The translations under genes and the position numbers were made by a program. This document shows positions 5,775-13,163 of a stretch of DNA of 21,494 nt, in pieces. The notes beneath the pieces are model-generated. The model did no database searches. It was not told where the DNA came from and was given only the letters and a program-made list of their open reading frames with translations. The DNA is from Lachnospiraceae bacterium UBA7205 (lineage in GTDB: Bacteria; Bacillota; Clostridia; Lachnospirales; Lachnospiraceae). Location: positions 125,040-146,533 of the forward strand of contig DKUL01000018.1 in NCBI GenBank assembly GCA_002490665.1. The letters are read 5' to 3'. Position 1 is the stretch's first letter. Each line of letters starts with the position of its first letter.

Positions 5775-7565
5775 CTACCTTTCCTTGGACTTCGGATCTA
5801 CGGCATCCCGCAGACCGTCGCCGATACAGTTGATACTAATCGTACTGATTGCCAGAACGATAGACGGGAATACCCATCTCCACCAGTACTTTTCAATTAC
5901 CGTGGCATTTCTGGCACTGTTTAGCATATTTCCCCACGTTGCATTCGGTTCTGTTACACCAAAACCAATAAACGACAGCGATGATTCCGTCAGCATACAG
6001 GTTGCGAAATCCAGCGTCGCATTGACTATAATAACCGTGATAACATTCGGTAAAATATGGCGGAAAATAATTCCCCATTCCTTAACGCCAAGCGCCTTTG
6101 CCGCGGTAACAAACTCCTGCTCCCTCTCCGCGAGGACACTGCCCCGCACCAGCCTTGCAATGCCTGGCCAGGAAAGAAATCCGAGAATTACCATAATCAT
6201 AATAATCCGCTGTGTCTCTGTAATGCTGTTTCCGATAATCGCCGACAGGATAATGGCAAACGGCAGAAACGGTAAAGAAGAAACAATTTCGGTCAGACGC
6301 ATCATAATATTGTCGACCTTTCCACCCTTATAGCCGGAAACACCGCCAACCACCACACCAATAATAGTGGAAATGATAACGGCAATCGCACCGACTGTCA
6401 TTGTCATGCGTCCGCCTTTTAACAGACGCCGGAACACGTCACGTCCTAAATCGTCCGTTCCCATCAGATATCCGTCAAGTCCCCAGCTGTATACCGTATT
6501 GCTCTCGCCGATTGCATAATTTCCATAGTAGCCAGCGCTGATTTTTTTCACCGGTTCCTGAATTGACGGTGCCTGATTCTGTCCAAATGTTCCGTCTCCC
6601 CATGAGACAACCGAGCCATCGTCCAGGATTACCGTATAATGGTACCGTCCGCCCTCGATAGCCTTTACATGTCCCTGAATTTTATCGGGAACATTACATG
6701 TTTTTTTGATATTATTTCCCCATGCATATACATGTCCATCCTCTGTGACAGCCGCAACGCTCTCATCTGACATTGCCATGGCAACTGCATGCCCCTGCAC
6801 ACCGTCCGGAACCTTTGCATATGCTGTCGACTTTTTCGTGAGTGGAACCACTTCCTTTGAATCGGTAAGCGCAATGACGATATCATTGTTCGCATCAAAT
6901 GACGTGATATGTCCCTGCACACCGTCTGGGAACTTGATATCGACAATGTAGCTGTTTCCCCAGCTGTAAAGCCTGCCCTTATCCGTAAGTGCAAGCGACA
7001 TCTGATACCCCGCGTACACCTCCACGGGCTTCTCACCCATGCGAAGCTCTATTGGAATCGCCTCAAGACCCATACGGTCATTTCCCCATGTGATAACCTC
7101 GTCATTCTCATTGATGGCAAGAATATGGTCAAGCCCTGCCGACACCTGCGTCAGTTTTCCCATATCCTTCGGAAGCTTTTTAAGCTTGTCCGTTGGAAAA
7201 TTCCCCCATTCATAAACATGCCCTTCGTTGTCTATGCCAACGGAAAAAGTACTTCCCAGACTAAGCTGTCCGGCATCTGACGAAAGCACATTTGGCACCT
7301 TAAGCATACCAAAACCGGGTTTTACATTTGATTGCGTCACATCCTGATAATACATATCTATCGGGAAAAAGACTGGCAGTATCATACAGCAGGCAAATAT
7401 GAGCAGAAAGCAGAAAACACCTACCATGGCTATTTTATCCTTAATGAAACTGAAGAATACCATCTGTATCGGAGTCAGTACTGCTTCCTGTTCCTCCGAC
7501 ATCATGCCGCCTACAAGCATTCTCTGTGTCGCTTTACCCATAGTGGATTTCTTATTTTTTTTCAT
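5775..7565 (-). CDS. oppC: OppC-type permease with an inserted seven-repeat RCC1-like propeller
   Basis: A 596-residue permease, about twice the usual 300. It has a cytoplasmic N-terminus, TM1 at about 43-67, then an RCC1/BNR-like domain at about 100-364, then the conserved GTDDLGRDVFRRLL loop (369-382), the remaining TM segments, and the EAA coupling loop (about 484-508, EFVTAAKALG...ILPN). The inserted part has seven repeats of about 40 residues, most ending in a WG turn (120-121, 160-161, 202-203, 282-283, 322-323, 361-362). Repeat 4 (about 221-244) has lost the WG. PDGVQGH-like linkers recur at 213, 253 and 293. Seven repeats make a complete propeller, which by OppC topology should be extracytoplasmic. 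I chose the start at 7565 because GGTGG sits eight bases upstream. There is no stop or frame break at either junction. Confidence 0.93.
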   Translation of the reverse strand: MKKNKKSTMGKATQRMLVGGMMSEEQEAVLTPIQMVFFSFIKDKIAMVGVFCFLLIFACCMILPVFFPIDMYYQDVTQSNVKPGFGMLKVPNVLSSDAGQLSLGSTFSVGIDNEGHVYEWGNFPTDKLKKLPKDMGKLTQVSAGLDHILAINENDEVITWGNDRMGLEAIPIELRMGEKPVEVYAGYQMSLALTDKGRLYSWGNSYIVDIKFPDGVQGHITSFDANNDIVIALTDSKEVVPLTKKSTAYAKVPDGVQGHAVAMAMSDESVAAVTEDGHVYAWGNNIKKTCNVPDKIQGHVKAIEGGRYHYTVILDDGSVVSWGDGTFGQNQAPSIQEPVKKISAGYYGNYAIGESNTVYSWGLDGYLMGTDDLGRDVFRRLLKGGRMTMTVGAIAVIISTIIGVVVGGVSGYKGGKVDNIMMRLTEIVSSLPFLPFAIILSAIIGNSITETQRIIMIMVILGFLSWPGIARLVRGSVLAEREQEFVTAAKALGVKEWGIIFRHILPNVITVIIVNATLDFATCMLTESSLSFIGFGVTEPNATWGNMLNSARNATVIEKYWWRWVFPSIVLAISTISINCIGDGLRDAVDPKSKER

Positions 7566-7583
7566 TATACTTTCCACCTTTCC

Positions 7584-8567
7584 TTAGTTTTCCAGTTTCA
7601 CCCTTGGATCCACAAGAGTATAAGCAATGTCCATCAGGACATTTCCGGCAAGCGACAATATAACATAAAACATCTGCATCGCAAGCACGACGGAGAAGTC
7701 TCTCTGATTCAGCCCTGAAATCATCATTTTCCCAAGACCATCCCATACAAAAATGGTCTCGATTACAACGGAGCCGCCAAACAGTCCAATCAGCCACCAC
7801 GTTGTCACAGTCACTACCGGTATCAGGGCATTTCGGAATGCATGCACATAAATGACTACCTTTTCACGCAATCCTTTCGAGCGTGCTGTCCTGATATAAT
7901 CCATGCGGAGTGCCTCTATCATGGAAGCCCTCACATAGCGTGTAATACTTCCTATCCCGCCGACCGACATGACAAGGACAGGGAGTGCCATATGTTTTGC
8001 CGTGTCAACAAACGCATCAAAACCTGTTCCTGTAAAACCTGCCGTCCTGACACCGCTAATCGGGAACAGGGGAATCCGTATCGCAAACACATAAATGGCA
8101 AGCAGTGCAATGACAAAGCTCGGAATACTGTAGCCGACAATCGTGACAACCTGCACCACCTTGTCCAAAATACTGTTTTTCTTAACCGCCGTGGTAATGC
8201 CAAGCGGTATGGAAATCGCAAATACCAGAATCATTGAAAATATATTTAAAAGCACCGTGTTGCGCATCGGAACGCCGATGACGTCCTTCACGGGTCTTCT
8301 GTATTCAGTAGAATAGCCAAAATCACCCCTGAGCATATTGGTAATCCATTTCATATATTGCACAGGAACGGGCTTGTCAAGTCCAAGCTTTTCTTTCATA
8401 TTGTCATACTGCAGCTGATAAACCTCCGGCTTTATATTGCCCTGCAGCATCATCTTTACCGGATCGCCCGGCATTGCCTTATAAATGGCAAACATTAAAA
8501 TGGAAATGATAAAAAATACAAATATAATGTAAACCAGTCTTTTTAACAAAAATCTTCCAGTCCGCAT
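7584..8567 (-). CDS. oppB: Oligopeptide-type ABC transporter permease (OppB-like)
   Basis: A 327-residue permease of normal length that pairs with the OppC-type subunit to form the membrane channel. The N-terminus (RLVYIIFVFFIISILMFAIY then MPGDP at 32-36) is typical of OppB/DppB, and the EAA loop is at about 226-251 (RTARSKGLREK...ALIPV). There is no inserted domain. The start at 8567 has AGGAGG nine bases upstream; the site lies in a small TAGGAG-GA-CTCCTA palindrome. It is separated from oppA by 89 bases that contain a strong hairpin, and from oppC by 18 bases. Confidence 0.94.
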   Translation of the reverse strand: MRTGRFLLKRLVYIIFVFFIISILMFAIYKAMPGDPVKMMLQGNIKPEVYQLQYDNMKEKLGLDKPVPVQYMKWITNMLRGDFGYSTEYRRPVKDVIGVPMRNTVLLNIFSMILVFAISIPLGITTAVKKNSILDKVVQVVTIVGYSIPSFVIALLAIYVFAIRIPLFPISGVRTAGFTGTGFDAFVDTAKHMALPVLVMSVGGIGSITRYVRASMIEALRMDYIRTARSKGLREKVVIYVHAFRNALIPVVTVTTWWLIGLFGGSVVIETIFVWDGLGKMMISGLNQRDFSVVLAMQMFYVILSLAGNVLMDIAYTLVDPRVKLEN

Positions 8568-8592
8568 ATTAGGAGTCCTCCTATATCTATTA

Positions 8593-8629
8593 ATAATAGG
8601 GAAGTACCGTTTACATACTTCCCTATTAT
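8593..8629 (-). terminator. Intercistronic hairpin between oppA and oppB
   Basis: A perfect 14-bp stem (ATAATAGGGAAGTA / TACTTCCCTATTAT) with a 9-base loop lies about 28 bases past the oppA stop. It lacks a clean U-run. Such hairpins typically stabilise or partly terminate the transcript so that the binding protein is made in excess over the membrane subunits. Confidence 0.65.
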
Positions 8630-8656
8630 CATTTTATGCTTAATGTGTAAAGCCCT

Positions 8657-10612
8657 TTATTCTTCTACCCATGCCTCAGTCACGGCAGCACTCCAGTCCC
8701 AGATGGATGAAGTATCCCAGTCATGAACCTTATTGGTATAAAAATCATGGTACTCATTTGAGTAAAGAGGAACTACCGGCAGCTTTTCATTCCATGTTTT
8801 CTGGAATGTACGCCATGCCTCAAGCCATGCATCATTGTCATCAAAAGGAATCGTCTTCAAAGCCACTGCTGACGCTTCAAGATCCTTGTCCTTAATCCAG
8901 CTGGAGTTATATCCGCCGCCCATCCACTTGTCATCACATGAATAATAATACCATGGTGAATGCTGTAAGGAGAAGCCCGTAGCCAGATTGTACATATTGT
9001 ACATTGTCTCCCCCTCATGATCCATTGCTGTCAAAAGGGTCGGGAAGTCTGTCGTGGTAGTCTTCAGCTCCATTCCCGCATCCTGCATTGCTTCCGGAAG
9101 CATCGTATTGAGAAGTTCAGAAACCGGATTGCCTTCAGTGTTGCACCACTCAATTACAAGCGGTTTCAGTTCTCCATCCACATCCTTATAGCGTGTTCCG
9201 TCTCCATCCTTATACTCTCCGCCATCCTTGTTGAGCGTCCAGCCATCTGCAGCAAGCACTTCTTTTGCTTTCTCAATGTCTTTTTCATAAGTATTTAAGT
9301 TCTCATCAATCCAGTCTTTGGAGTCAAGATACTCCCACTGTGAAAGTCCGTACTCGCCATGTACTACTGTCGCATATCCGCCACTGTACTGTCTCGCGAA
9401 TTCATTTCTGTCAAGACAGTACGCAACTGCCTGGCGTACACTCTGTGAATCAGTCGGGAACTGCGAACAGTCAAAACGAATCAGTCCGTATCCATAACGG
9501 AAATATGTATGCTTCTGTACAAGGCCTTCATCAACAAGGTCAAGTCCGGGTTCAATTCCCTCTGCCTCGCCGATTTCAAATAACAGGTCAACTGTTCCAG
9601 CCTTCAGTTCATTAATCTGTGTCTCGCTCTTTACCGTCTTGATAATCAGCGTCTTAATCATCGGCTTGATGCCTGCATAATTGCCGACATAATTCTCATT
9701 TACCTCAAAAGTGCCCTGTCTGCTTGAAGCGTCATAGCTTACGAGCTTGTACGGTCCACATGTTACCTGTGGATTATAGCGGTAACCAGTGTCCGGATCA
9801 CCAATCGTCTTTAAGAGCACATCTGTTGTAAAGTCTCCCATAATCGTTGCGCCTTCTTCTGAATCCTCGATATCACATCCAGGAGCAATGACTGCAATCG
9901 GTCTGGGTGTTACAGATGCATAAGCAAGGTCATAGTGGTAAGGAAGCTCGTCTGCCTTGACTGTAACAGAGAATGTCTTGTCGTCAATCAGATGCACACC
10001 CTTTAAAACCTCTGTATCACCAGCATTGAATTCATCATAGCCATCCAGATATGTATATCTTGTCGCGCTGTAATTGTCCACGCCCATCATTTCCGGCGAG
10101 GACTCAAGCAGCATGGCAAACGCATAATCCTTTGCAGTAACCGCCGAATTGTCACTCCACAGCAGACCATCATTTAATGTGATTGTGAATGTCTTGGTTC
10201 CATCCTCATTCTCCACTGTATCGAGTGCTGATACTACCATGGGATCAGTAATCCACTCGCCCTCTTTTGTTGTGATAACTGTTGTATAGCCATGTAAAAC
10301 ATTCTCAGTTATCTTATAATTTGTAGCGTTGCTGTTGAATGTAGGATCATAAAAATCCTGTTCCAAATCTGTTATCGCTCCGATTATCAGCTGTCCCTGC
10401 GGAGTTGTAGGTCTTTCACCTGCCTGCGTGTCGTCAGATGCTTCCGTCGACGGTTCCGCTGCATCTGTCGCAGCCGGCGCTTCTGTCTGAGCCTGCGTCT
10501 GTGGCGCTGCATCTTCGTTGTTTGTGACCGCACTATCATTATTGCCACCGCATGCCGTCAGCGAGACAAGCATGGAAGAAGCCAGAAGTACGGACAGTAA
10601 CTTTCTTTTCAT
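8657..10612 (-). CDS. oppA: Extracellular solute-binding lipoprotein, family 5 (OppA-like)
   Basis: The substrate-binding subunit, 651 aa, anchored outside the membrane by lipid. The signal peptide MKRKLLSVLLASSMLVSLTAC has the lipobox LTAC with Cys21. A Thr/Ala/Glu/Gln-rich linker (about 25-70) precedes the binding domain, which begins near QLIIGAITDLEQDFYDPTF. Family-5 features follow, including the VRQAVAYCLDRNEF segment and an aromatic-rich C-terminus. It is longer than typical OppA (about 540) because of the linker and extra loops. The start has a perfect AAAGGAGG seven bases upstream. As first gene of the operon it is controlled by the 10842-10870 promoter and the structured leader. Peptides are the likely substrate, but nickel, sugar or other solutes cannot be excluded. 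Confidence 0.93.
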   Translation of the reverse strand: MKRKLLSVLLASSMLVSLTACGGNNDSAVTNNEDAAPQTQAQTEAPAATDAAEPSTEASDDTQAGERPTTPQGQLIIGAITDLEQDFYDPTFNSNATNYKITENVLHGYTTVITTKEGEWITDPMVVSALDTVENEDGTKTFTITLNDGLLWSDNSAVTAKDYAFAMLLESSPEMMGVDNYSATRYTYLDGYDEFNAGDTEVLKGVHLIDDKTFSVTVKADELPYHYDLAYASVTPRPIAVIAPGCDIEDSEEGATIMGDFTTDVLLKTIGDPDTGYRYNPQVTCGPYKLVSYDASSRQGTFEVNENYVGNYAGIKPMIKTLIIKTVKSETQINELKAGTVDLLFEIGEAEGIEPGLDLVDEGLVQKHTYFRYGYGLIRFDCSQFPTDSQSVRQAVAYCLDRNEFARQYSGGYATVVHGEYGLSQWEYLDSKDWIDENLNTYEKDIEKAKEVLAADGWTLNKDGGEYKDGDGTRYKDVDGELKPLVIEWCNTEGNPVSELLNTMLPEAMQDAGMELKTTTTDFPTLLTAMDHEGETMYNMYNLATGFSLQHSPWYYYSCDDKWMGGGYNSSWIKDKDLEASAVALKTIPFDDNDAWLEAWRTFQKTWNEKLPVVPLYSNEYHDFYTNKVHDWDTSSIWDWSAAVTEAWVEE

Positions 10613-10640
10613 AATGTTTCCTCCTTTAAGAAATTTTTAT

Positions 10641-10666
10641 GTAACTATTTTTGTATTTATAGTTAC
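10641..10666 (-). promoter_or_regulatory. Leader hairpin just upstream of the oppA ribosome site
   Basis: An 8-bp perfect inverted repeat (GTAACTAT / ATAGTTAC) with a 10-base loop lies about ten bases 5' of the AAAGGAGG site in the oppA leader. It could protect the 5' end or influence ribosome access. Confidence 0.45.
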
Positions 10667-10733
10667 TGTTTTGTATCTATATAAATACCCATCGGGCATT
10701 CATACCAGTACTTCATTTATGTGTATATCTTTT

Positions 10734-10776
10734 AAAAAATAAAAAGTGCACATGAACGCCCTTGTCCACTGCACTT
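10734..10776 (-). terminator. Attenuator-like intrinsic terminator in the opp leader
   Basis: On the minus strand AAGUGCAGUGGAC pairs with GUUCAUGUGCACUU (13 pairs with wobbles and one bulged G) around the six-base loop AAGGGC, followed by UUUUUAUUUUUU. It lies about 60 bases after the predicted transcription start and about 120 bases before oppA. Full operon expression should therefore need read-through or an antitermination signal. Confidence 0.75.
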
Positions 10777-10788
10777 ACTTACCATTTT

Positions 10789-10828
10789 AATATAAGCATG
10801 TGCCCTCATGCTAAAATATGCTTATATT
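10789..10828 (-). promoter_or_regulatory. Alternative hairpins in the opp leader, upstream of the attenuator
   Basis: Two mutually exclusive folds can be drawn. One is a perfect 11-bp stem (10789-10799 with 10818-10828) with an 18-base loop. The other is a short 6-bp stem AGCAUG / CAUGCU capped by the six-base loop AGGGCA (10795-10812). The shared 3' arm makes this a candidate switch. It does not match a riboswitch class that I recognise. Confidence 0.5.
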
Positions 10829-10841
10829 TACGACATATTTA

Positions 10842-10870
10842 ATTATACTTATAATCAAAACGTTTGTCAA
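10842..10870 (-). promoter_or_regulatory. Consensus sigma-A promoter of the opp operon
   Basis: On the minus strand a perfect TTGACA (10865-10870), 17-base spacer and perfect TATAAT (10842-10847). Predicted transcription start is near 10835, giving a leader of about 220 bases before oppA. A fully consensus promoter followed by an attenuator suggests that control is mostly after initiation. Confidence 0.9.
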
Positions 10871-10926
10871 TAGGTTCCGGTATCGTCATTTTTGCATAAT
10901 TATAATTAGTTATCTCGCATTTTTCA

Positions 10927-10956
10927 CCTTTTTATGCAGCACAATGCATAAAAAGG
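10927..10956. terminator. Perfect 12-bp hairpin after ung
   Basis: CCTTTTTATGCA and TGCATAAAAAGG are exact complements around a 6-base loop, about 30 bases past the ung stop. There is no distinct U-run after the stem on the minus strand, so termination efficiency is uncertain. It separates the his/ung genes from the opp promoter. Confidence 0.55.
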
Positions 10957-10986
10957 CAATATATCGCATAAAACGCGCTCTTGAAA

Positions 10987-11664
10987 TTAAATATTTTCAA
11001 TCTGCCAATCAATGGGAGAAACACCGTTTGCCTTGAGGAACTCATTTGCCTGGCTGAAATGTCTGCATCCGAAAAATCCACGGTATGCCGATAAGGGGCT
11101 TGGATGCGGTGCCTTTAAAATCAGGTGTCTGGGGTTCGTGAGCATCGGAATCTTACTCTGTGCCGGCTTTCCCCACAGCAGATAGACAATCGGCCTGTCC
11201 TGTGCATTTACCGCCTGAATAATTGCATCCGTAAACTTCTCCCAGCCTTTTCCCTGATGGGAATTTGCCTGATGTGCGCGCACGGTCAGAACAGTATTGA
11301 GCAGCAGCACGCCCTGTTCTGCCCACTTCTTTAAATAACCGTTATTCGGAATATAACAGCCCAGGTCCTCATTTAATTCCTTATAAATATTCTGCAGTGA
11401 TGGCGGTATTTCCGGCTGGCTTGGAAGAACCGAAAAGCTTAAGCCATGTGCCTGATTTACATTGTGGTACGGATCCTGCCCCAGCAAGAGCACTTTTACC
11501 TTGCCAAGCGGAGTCAGGTGCATTGCATTAAAAATATCGTCAGCAGGCGGATACACTACCACTTTGCTATACTCATCTTTTACAAACTGGTATAGCTCCT
11601 TGTAATATGGTTTATGAAATTCTTCCTGTACCGCCTGCAGCCAGTCGTCTGTCAACATTGCCAT
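10987..11664 (-). CDS. ung: Uracil-DNA glycosylase, family 1
   Basis: It removes uracil from DNA as the first step of base-excision repair. The 225-residue protein has the water-activating motif GQDPYH (residues 62-67, Asp64), the PPS segment near 87-89, LLLN (120-123) and the minor-groove loop HPSPLS (187-192). All are intact. I chose the start at 11664 (MAMLTDDW) because GGAG lies eight bases upstream; the ATG two codons earlier almost touches that site. It begins about 20 bases after hisF and probably shares its transcript, an association of position and not of pathway. Confidence 0.96.
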   Translation of the reverse strand: MAMLTDDWLQAVQEEFHKPYYKELYQFVKDEYSKVVVYPPADDIFNAMHLTPLGKVKVLLLGQDPYHNVNQAHGLSFSVLPSQPEIPPSLQNIYKELNEDLGCYIPNNGYLKKWAEQGVLLLNTVLTVRAHQANSHQGKGWEKFTDAIIQAVNAQDRPIVYLLWGKPAQSKIPMLTNPRHLILKAPHPSPLSAYRGFFGCRHFSQANEFLKANGVSPIDWQIENI

Positions 11665-11685
11665 AATCATCTCTCCTTTTAAATC

Positions 11686-12447
11686 CTATAATCTTACCGA
11701 AATGCCCCTGCCCTGTAAATATTCCTTAACTTCCCTGATTTCCAGCTCCTTAAAATGGAACAGGGAGGCTGCCAGTACTGCATCCGCTTTCCCATCAGCA
11801 AATGCGTCGTAAAAGTGTTCCAGCTTTCCTGCCCCGCCTGAAGCAATGACCGGAATGGACACATTTTCCGAAACTGTCCTGGTAAGTTCAATGTCATAAC
11901 CGTTCTTCGTCCCATCGCAGTCCATACTGGTAAGGAGAATTTCTCCGGCTCCAAGCTGATTTGCCCTGATTGCCCACTCTACCGCGTCAATCCCCATATC
12001 GACACGCCCGCCGTTCTTATAAATATTCCATCCATTTCCGTCTGACCTTCTCTTTGCGTCAATCGCAACTACGACACACTGACTGCCAAACTTGTCTGCC
12101 GCCTCGCTGATTAGCTCCGGATTCATAATCGCTGCGCTGTTCACTGCAACCTTATCTGCTCCCTCACGGAGTATCGCCTTGAAATCTTCCACAGTCCGGA
12201 TGCCGCCGCCTACCGTAAACGGTATAAACACTTTTTCGGCAACCCGTCTTACCATATCAACCTTGGTAGCGCGGTTATCTGATGATGCAGTGATATCAAG
12301 AAAAACAACCTCGTCAGCGCCAGCCTTGTCATATGCCGCCGCAATTGCAACAGGATCGCCCGCATCAATCAGATTTACGAAATTTACACCCTTGACAACC
12401 CGCCCGTTATTTACATCCAGACACGGAATAATTCTTTTTGTAATCAT
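11686..12447 (-). CDS. hisF: Imidazole glycerol phosphate synthase, cyclase subunit
   Basis: The cyclase half of the enzyme that turns PRFAR plus ammonia into imidazole glycerol phosphate and AICAR, in histidine synthesis. The protein is a 253-residue (beta/alpha)8 barrel with the two catalytic aspartates visible: Asp11 in PCLDV and Asp130 in VAIDAKR. The phosphate-binding GGGIR (80-84) and SGGAG motifs are present. The start at 12447 is preceded by AAGGGGTG. It follows hisH by 61 bases on the same strand. Other his genes are not in the window. Confidence 0.97.
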   Translation of the reverse strand: MITKRIIPCLDVNNGRVVKGVNFVNLIDAGDPVAIAAAYDKAGADEVVFLDITASSDNRATKVDMVRRVAEKVFIPFTVGGGIRTVEDFKAILREGADKVAVNSAAIMNPELISEAADKFGSQCVVVAIDAKRRSDGNGWNIYKNGGRVDMGIDAVEWAIRANQLGAGEILLTSMDCDGTKNGYDIELTRTVSENVSIPVIASGGAGKLEHFYDAFADGKADAVLAASLFHFKELEIREVKEYLQGRGISVRL

Positions 12448-12508
12448 CGCCTGTCACCCCTTTATCCGTTACTGCCCGCTCTATTCCGGCAGCCTTTCCT
12501 GTATCTCG

Positions 12509-13114
12509 TCACAGCTCCATAAAATTTTTCAGTATATGCAGTCCGACATCCGAACTTTTTTCCGGATGAAACTGACAGGCAAATACATTCTCTTTTTCGA
12601 CAGACGCATGGATATGTACTGCATACTCAGTGGATGCCGTCACAATTTCTGGTTCCTCTGCCTGTAGATAGTAGGAATGCACGAAATATACATAAGAATT
12701 CTCTGCTATCCCTTTATAAAGCCTGCCACTATTTGGAAACTGAATGGAATTCCATCCGATCTGGGGCACCTTTAATCCCTTGTCATCCGGTATTTTCACA
12801 ATTTTTCCTTTTAAGATGCCAAGTCCTTTTGTGTCAGGTGATTCCTCACTTGATTCAAACAAAAGCTGTAGTCCAAGACAAATGCCAAGAAATGGTGTAT
12901 TATTGGCAATGACTTCCTTGATTATCGCTTCCAGCCCATATCCCCGAATCTTATCCATGGCATCACCAAATGCTCCGACACCCGGAAGTATCACTTTGTC
13001 CGCATTTAAAATTTTCTCCCTCTCCCGTGTGATTACCGCTGATTCTCCCAGTGATATCAGTGCCTTTTCCACACTTTTGATGTTTCCGGCATCATAGTCA
13101 ATTATTGCCACCAT
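12509..13114 (-). CDS. hisH: Imidazole glycerol phosphate synthase, glutaminase subunit
   Basis: The class I glutamine amidotransferase that supplies ammonia to HisF through a tunnel. The catalytic triad is visible: Cys79 in GICLGLQ, His183 and Glu185 in FHPEKSSD. The N-terminus IIDYDAGN is typical of HisH. I chose the start at 13114 (MVAIID, 201 aa) because GGAAG lies six bases upstream and homologues begin here; the longer frame would start inside the preceding terminator region. A terminator for the upstream gene lies just before it, so hisHF may rely on partial read-through or on a weak promoter I cannot see. Confidence 0.96.
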   Translation of the reverse strand: MVAIIDYDAGNIKSVEKALISLGESAVITREREKILNADKVILPGVGAFGDAMDKIRGYGLEAIIKEVIANNTPFLGICLGLQLLFESSEESPDTKGLGILKGKIVKIPDDKGLKVPQIGWNSIQFPNSGRLYKGIAENSYVYFVHSYYLQAEEPEIVTASTEYAVHIHASVEKENVFACQFHPEKSSDVGLHILKNFMEL

Positions 13115-13142
13115 CCTCTGCTTCCTGCCTTTCTGTTGAAAA

Positions 13143-13163
13143 GGATACCACAAAACGGTATCC
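13143..13163 (-). terminator. Terminator of the cheV cluster
   Basis: A 7-bp stem GGATACC / GGTATCC with a 7-base loop, followed on the minus strand by TTTTC, overlaps the last base of the 771-aa gene. The weak U-run may allow read-through into hisH. Confidence 0.65.

Noticed and set aside
10734..10835. Known riboswitch or T-box in the opp leader
   Set aside because: No T-box specifier/antiterminator sequence, guanidine ACGR loops, SAM, lysine or cyclic-di-GMP motifs were found. Only the generic attenuator and two-hairpin pattern is supported.
12448..12508. Weak CTGCC/GGCAG hairpin between hisH and hisF
   Set aside because: A 5-bp stem with a long loop and no U-run; not strong enough to call a terminator.
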